Part shown: in pieces, positions 61,554 through 64,000 of the stretch | Numbering within the stretch: the first letter of the stretch is position 1 | How the letters are laid out: each line of letters begins with the position of its first letter | NCBI RefSeq assembly: GCF_008180615.1 | Contig: NZ_VTEH01000002.1 | Span: forward strand, 312,076 to 376,075 | DNA from: Rossellomorea vietnamensis | GTDB lineage: Bacteria; Bacillota; Bacilli; Bacillales; Bacillaceae_B | Direction of reading: 5' to 3' | Length of the DNA: 64,000 bases | Notes under the pieces: generated by a model | Database searches by the model: none | What the model saw: only the letters and a program-made list of their open reading frames with translations | What the model was told of the DNA's origin: nothing | Position numbers and translations under genes: made by a program

Positions 61554-62522
61554 TTATATTTTCAACAAAACCTTCCCCTCATAATTACGACTCTCAATTA
61601 ATTTATGCGCCAGCCCGGCATCCCTTAAATTAAATACTTGTGCGATAGGAAGCGAAATTTTATTAGAAGCGAATAGTTCTATCACTTTTTCTGCGACAGG
61701 CTTCAATCGTGCAGGATCAAGTTTTCTTGTTGTTCCCAGACTAAATCCTTTAATATTCCTGCAGCTGCCATGTACATCACTTGTTTTGATTGTGGCCGCT
61801 CTTCCACTGCTGTTTCCAAATTGAACAAGGGTTCCGTAAAAGGCTAAGCAGTCTAAACTACTAGTGGTCACATCTCCGGCAACCGAATCGAATATCACAT
61901 TTGCACCTTTCTGATCAGTCTCCTTTAATACTTCTTCAGAAAAAGTTTCATACGTGCATACAATATCCGCACCTAACCTCTTAACATAAGATTCTTTTTC
62001 CAAATTACCGACAGTCCCTATTATCTTCCCGACACCTGCTATGCGGGCTAATTGAATCAACATCGATCCGACACCGCCAGCCGCACTATGTATAACAATG
62101 GTGTCCGTTTCCTTCACTTGTCCAATCTCATGGAGAAGAATATACGATAAAATTGATACGGTTGGCATGGCAGAGGCTTGTTCAAATGACAGACTGTCTG
62201 GAATTTTAAAAACTAACTGTTCATTTGCTGCGACATATTCAGCATAAGATCCATTCTTAGGAAAAGCAATTACCCGGTCTCCTAGAGAAAAGGCAGAATT
62301 AGGAGATACCTCTTCAACAGTTCCTGCAACATCCAATCCAAGCATTAAAGGAAACTTTCCTTTTCCCTTATTCCCCACACGTTTCTTAATATCTGCATAG
62401 TTAACACTTGTATGTGATGCTTTAATTAGCACCTCGTTAATGGTTGGTATCTCAATATCGGTGTATGTAAGGACATCCGCACTGCCAAACTCACTCTGTA
62501 AAATAGCTTTCACTCTTATCAC
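61554..62522 (-). CDS. Zinc-independent quinone oxidoreductase / MDR family
   Basis: The 322-residue medium-chain dehydrogenase has LGLDVAGTVEEV, GDRVIAFPKNGSYAEY, and the NADPH Rossmann motif SAAGGVGSMLIQLAR near residue 148. No zinc-ligand set is seen, so it is of the quinone oxidoreductase type. Two GTG starts are possible (62522 and 62513); I keep the first, which has AGGA seven bases upstream. Confidence 0.88.
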   Translation of the reverse strand: MIRVKAILQSEFGSADVLTYTDIEIPTINEVLIKASHTSVNYADIKKRVGNKGKGKFPLMLGLDVAGTVEEVSPNSAFSLGDRVIAFPKNGSYAEYVAANEQLVFKIPDSLSFEQASAMPTVSILSYILLHEIGQVKETDTIVIHSAAGGVGSMLIQLARIAGVGKIIGTVGNLEKESYVKRLGADIVCTYETFSEEVLKETDQKGANVIFDSVAGDVTTSSLDCLAFYGTLVQFGNSSGRAATIKTSDVHGSCRNIKGFSLGTTRKLDPARLKPVAEKVIELFASNKISLPIAQVFNLRDAGLAHKLIESRNYEGKVLLKI

Positions 62523-62574
62523 CGGCCTTTCCTAACTATAATTTTCCCTAAAGATTAAAGTAACACGAAAATTC

Positions 62575-62603
62575 CGAAACTTTAACCGAACATAACTCGT
62601 AGA
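62575..62603 (+). promoter_or_regulatory. Possible ECF-type promoter before the CPBP gene
   Basis: CGAAAC (62575-62580), 17 bases, CGTAGA (62598-62603). This is close to the ECF pattern but has C for T in the first position. Confidence 0.4.
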
Positions 62604-62636
62604 AATGTTATACCTTGAAAAGGAGGACCATCTATT

Positions 62637-63296
62637 TTGAATAATACTGAACCTCCCAAGGCACATCGCCTTGGACTACTGGTAATATCCATACAGATAG
62701 CCATAAATCTGATCTTAGTTTTCACTTTACATAACTTGGACTCTATTAGCTGGGAGTTTACTTCTTTGATAATTGCCACATTAGGCATAGCTTCATTATT
62801 CATCATGAAACCCATACGTACTTTTTTAGTTGACTCTTTGAAAAACTTTGAGGTTTTTAAGAAAGCATCGGTCTACTTACATGTTTCACTAGGTTTTTTA
62901 AGCCTTTTTTTCTTTCAAGCATATTTGTACCATACTGATATTTCTCTAACGACCACAATGAACTTATTAACAAGTAAAGCTGCCATTCATCCAGGGCAGA
63001 CTTTATCACAGATCAGTTTATTTATCTTAGGTACAGCTATTTTAATACCAATCTATGAAGAATTATTTTTCAGGAACCTCCTGCAAGGATACCTTCAAAC
63101 GAAACTGCCTGTTGTATGGAGCATCTTAATAGTAAGTGTCTATTTTGGAAGTTTTCATTTTGCTTATGTATATGTTGCGACAGTATCTGGTATTATTGCC
63201 GGTATTTTATATGCCCTGCACAGGTCTCCCTATCCACCGATCATGTTTCACATTCTTTGGAGTCTGTTTTCATTGTTCTACTATAATTACATTTAA
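62637..63296 (+). CDS. CPBP-family intramembrane protease
   Basis: The 219-residue protein has about six membrane helices and CPBP/Abi motifs EELFFRNLLQ near residue 142 and FGSFHFAYVY near 164, with a C-terminal MFHILWSLFS. Such proteins cleave or process membrane substrates or act in bacteriocin self-immunity. TTG 62637 follows AGGAGG. It is divergent from the oxidoreductase. Confidence 0.88.
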   Translation: MNNTEPPKAHRLGLLVISIQIAINLILVFTLHNLDSISWEFTSLIIATLGIASLFIMKPIRTFLVDSLKNFEVFKKASVYLHVSLGFLSLFFFQAYLYHTDISLTTTMNLLTSKAAIHPGQTLSQISLFILGTAILIPIYEELFFRNLLQGYLQTKLPVVWSILIVSVYFGSFHFAYVYVATVSGIIAGILYALHRSPYPPIMFHILWSLFSLFYYNYI

Positions 63297-63412
63297 AGTA
63301 AATCTAATGAAGCCATAGCTTAATAGGATGGCTTCTTAGAGTTTCTCTTGAGTTCAGATAAGCTTTATAAGACTTTTATAGTTAGGCAATCAGTGCTGCT
63401 TCGTCTTTAGCA

Positions 63413-63763
63413 TTACTTCCGCAAAATCTTTTCCATCGCTTTTCCCTTAGCTAATTCATCAATCAACTTATCCAGATAGCGAATTTCTTTCATAGTTGGT
63501 TCTTCGATATCCTCCACTCGGATACCACATATCACACCTTTGATTAAAGTACGTGAAGAATTCAGTTGGGGAGCTTCCGCAAAGAAGGTTTCAAAGTCTG
63601 TCTTATTCTCCAGTATATGTGCTAACTCTTCCCGGTTGTATCCTGTCAACCAGCATATGATTTCATCGACTTCTTCTTTGGTACGTCCTTTTTTCTCGGC
63701 CTTCGTTACATAATGGGGATAGACGCTTGCAAAACTGGTAGTATAAATTCGATGTTTGGCCAT
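63413..63763 (-). CDS. DUF2200 protein
   Basis: The 116-residue protein reads [18 protein letters not shown] at its start, then [19 protein letters not shown] and [20 protein letters not shown], the DUF2200 pattern. Its function is unknown. It is cytoplasmic. ATG follows AGAGGGTG. Nothing further is recognised in 63764-64000. Confidence 0.9.
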   Translation of the reverse strand: MAKHRIYTTSFASVYPHYVTKAEKKGRTKEEVDEIICWLTGYNREELAHILENKTDFETFFAEAPQLNSSRTLIKGVICGIRVEDIEEPTMKEIRYLDKLIDELAKGKAMEKILRK

Positions 63764-64000
63764 GATACACCCTCTCTTCTTTAGTTTTCTTTAGTATATC
63801 ATGACTTTTTCAGAGCCTGTACAAACGTATCCTTAAGACTTTATCATTTACCTTGCCCTGATATTCAAGGATTGCACTTAGAAAAATAAGAAGGCTCTAA
63901 TCAAGTAGCTGCTAAGCTTGTTGAAAGCCATACATGGCTACAAACACCAAAAATAATGAAAGAGCTACACTTAAAACATTCACCAAAACAAGACTAATTT

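Noticed and set aside
1..64000. tRNA, rRNA, prophage or insertion sequence with transposase
   Set aside because: No such gene was recognised on either strand; mobile-like elements here are all non-coding.

Overview
The window looks like a chromosomal segment of a low-GC, spore-forming Bacillaceae (a Bacillus relative; I cannot fix the genus). The evidence is Shine-Dalgarno-led genes with many TTG and GTG starts, a sigma-B type promoter before ytxG/ytxH, a Spo0E-family regulator, and a long run of genes in the order of the Bacillus subtilis ytx-ytp-yto-ytn-ytm-ytl-ytk region.

Positions 1-29.4 kb are the conserved core, mostly on the minus strand: ytxH/ytxG, an M29 aminopeptidase, an autoregulated ECF sigma factor with its membrane partner, murC, a nicotinate phosphoribosyltransferase, the DNA translocase sftA, ytpR-ytpQ, ytpP with a PTS-like membrane protein, ytoQ, a DUF84 nucleotidase, ytoP, ytzB, ytnP, trmB, ytzH, ytmP, pullulanase amyX, ytlR-ytlQ-thpR and a cysteine synthase. 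From 29.5 kb the order breaks into accessory DNA: an ABC exporter, a GH43 glycosidase, a TVP38-family protein, a secreted lipase, a Spo0E-like gene, a LysR regulator with a hydrolase, and a cluster of tiny membrane-protein genes behind ECF-type promoters.

Positions 42.5-48.9 kb hold an arsenic operon (arsR-arsB-arsC-arsD-arsA-trxB) followed by a phosphatase and a HesB/IscA-like gene with an in-frame UGA that is a strong selenocysteine candidate. Positions 49.8-58.1 kb hold a potassium operon (small ORF-kdpF-kdpA-kdpB-kdpC-arrestin-like-kdpD N-terminal form-CBS) read from a ydaO-type c-di-AMP riboswitch with a terminator. Divergent from it are a DUF2294 gene and a glutamine synthetase paralogue behind two tandem c-di-AMP riboswitches and one terminator. 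The pairing suggests that K+ uptake and glutamine/glutamate synthesis are switched together by c-di-AMP. The right end carries grpB, a quinone oxidoreductase, a CPBP protease and a DUF2200 gene.

The most unusual structure is non-coding. Six intergenic arrays, of five unrelated unit sequences, all repeat with a period of 52 bp (about five helical turns) and carry an inverted repeat in each unit; in one array the arms covary. I do not recognise this as a described element. Dispersed REP-like and bcr-like hairpin repeats are also present, one nested inside another with a 5-bp target duplication.
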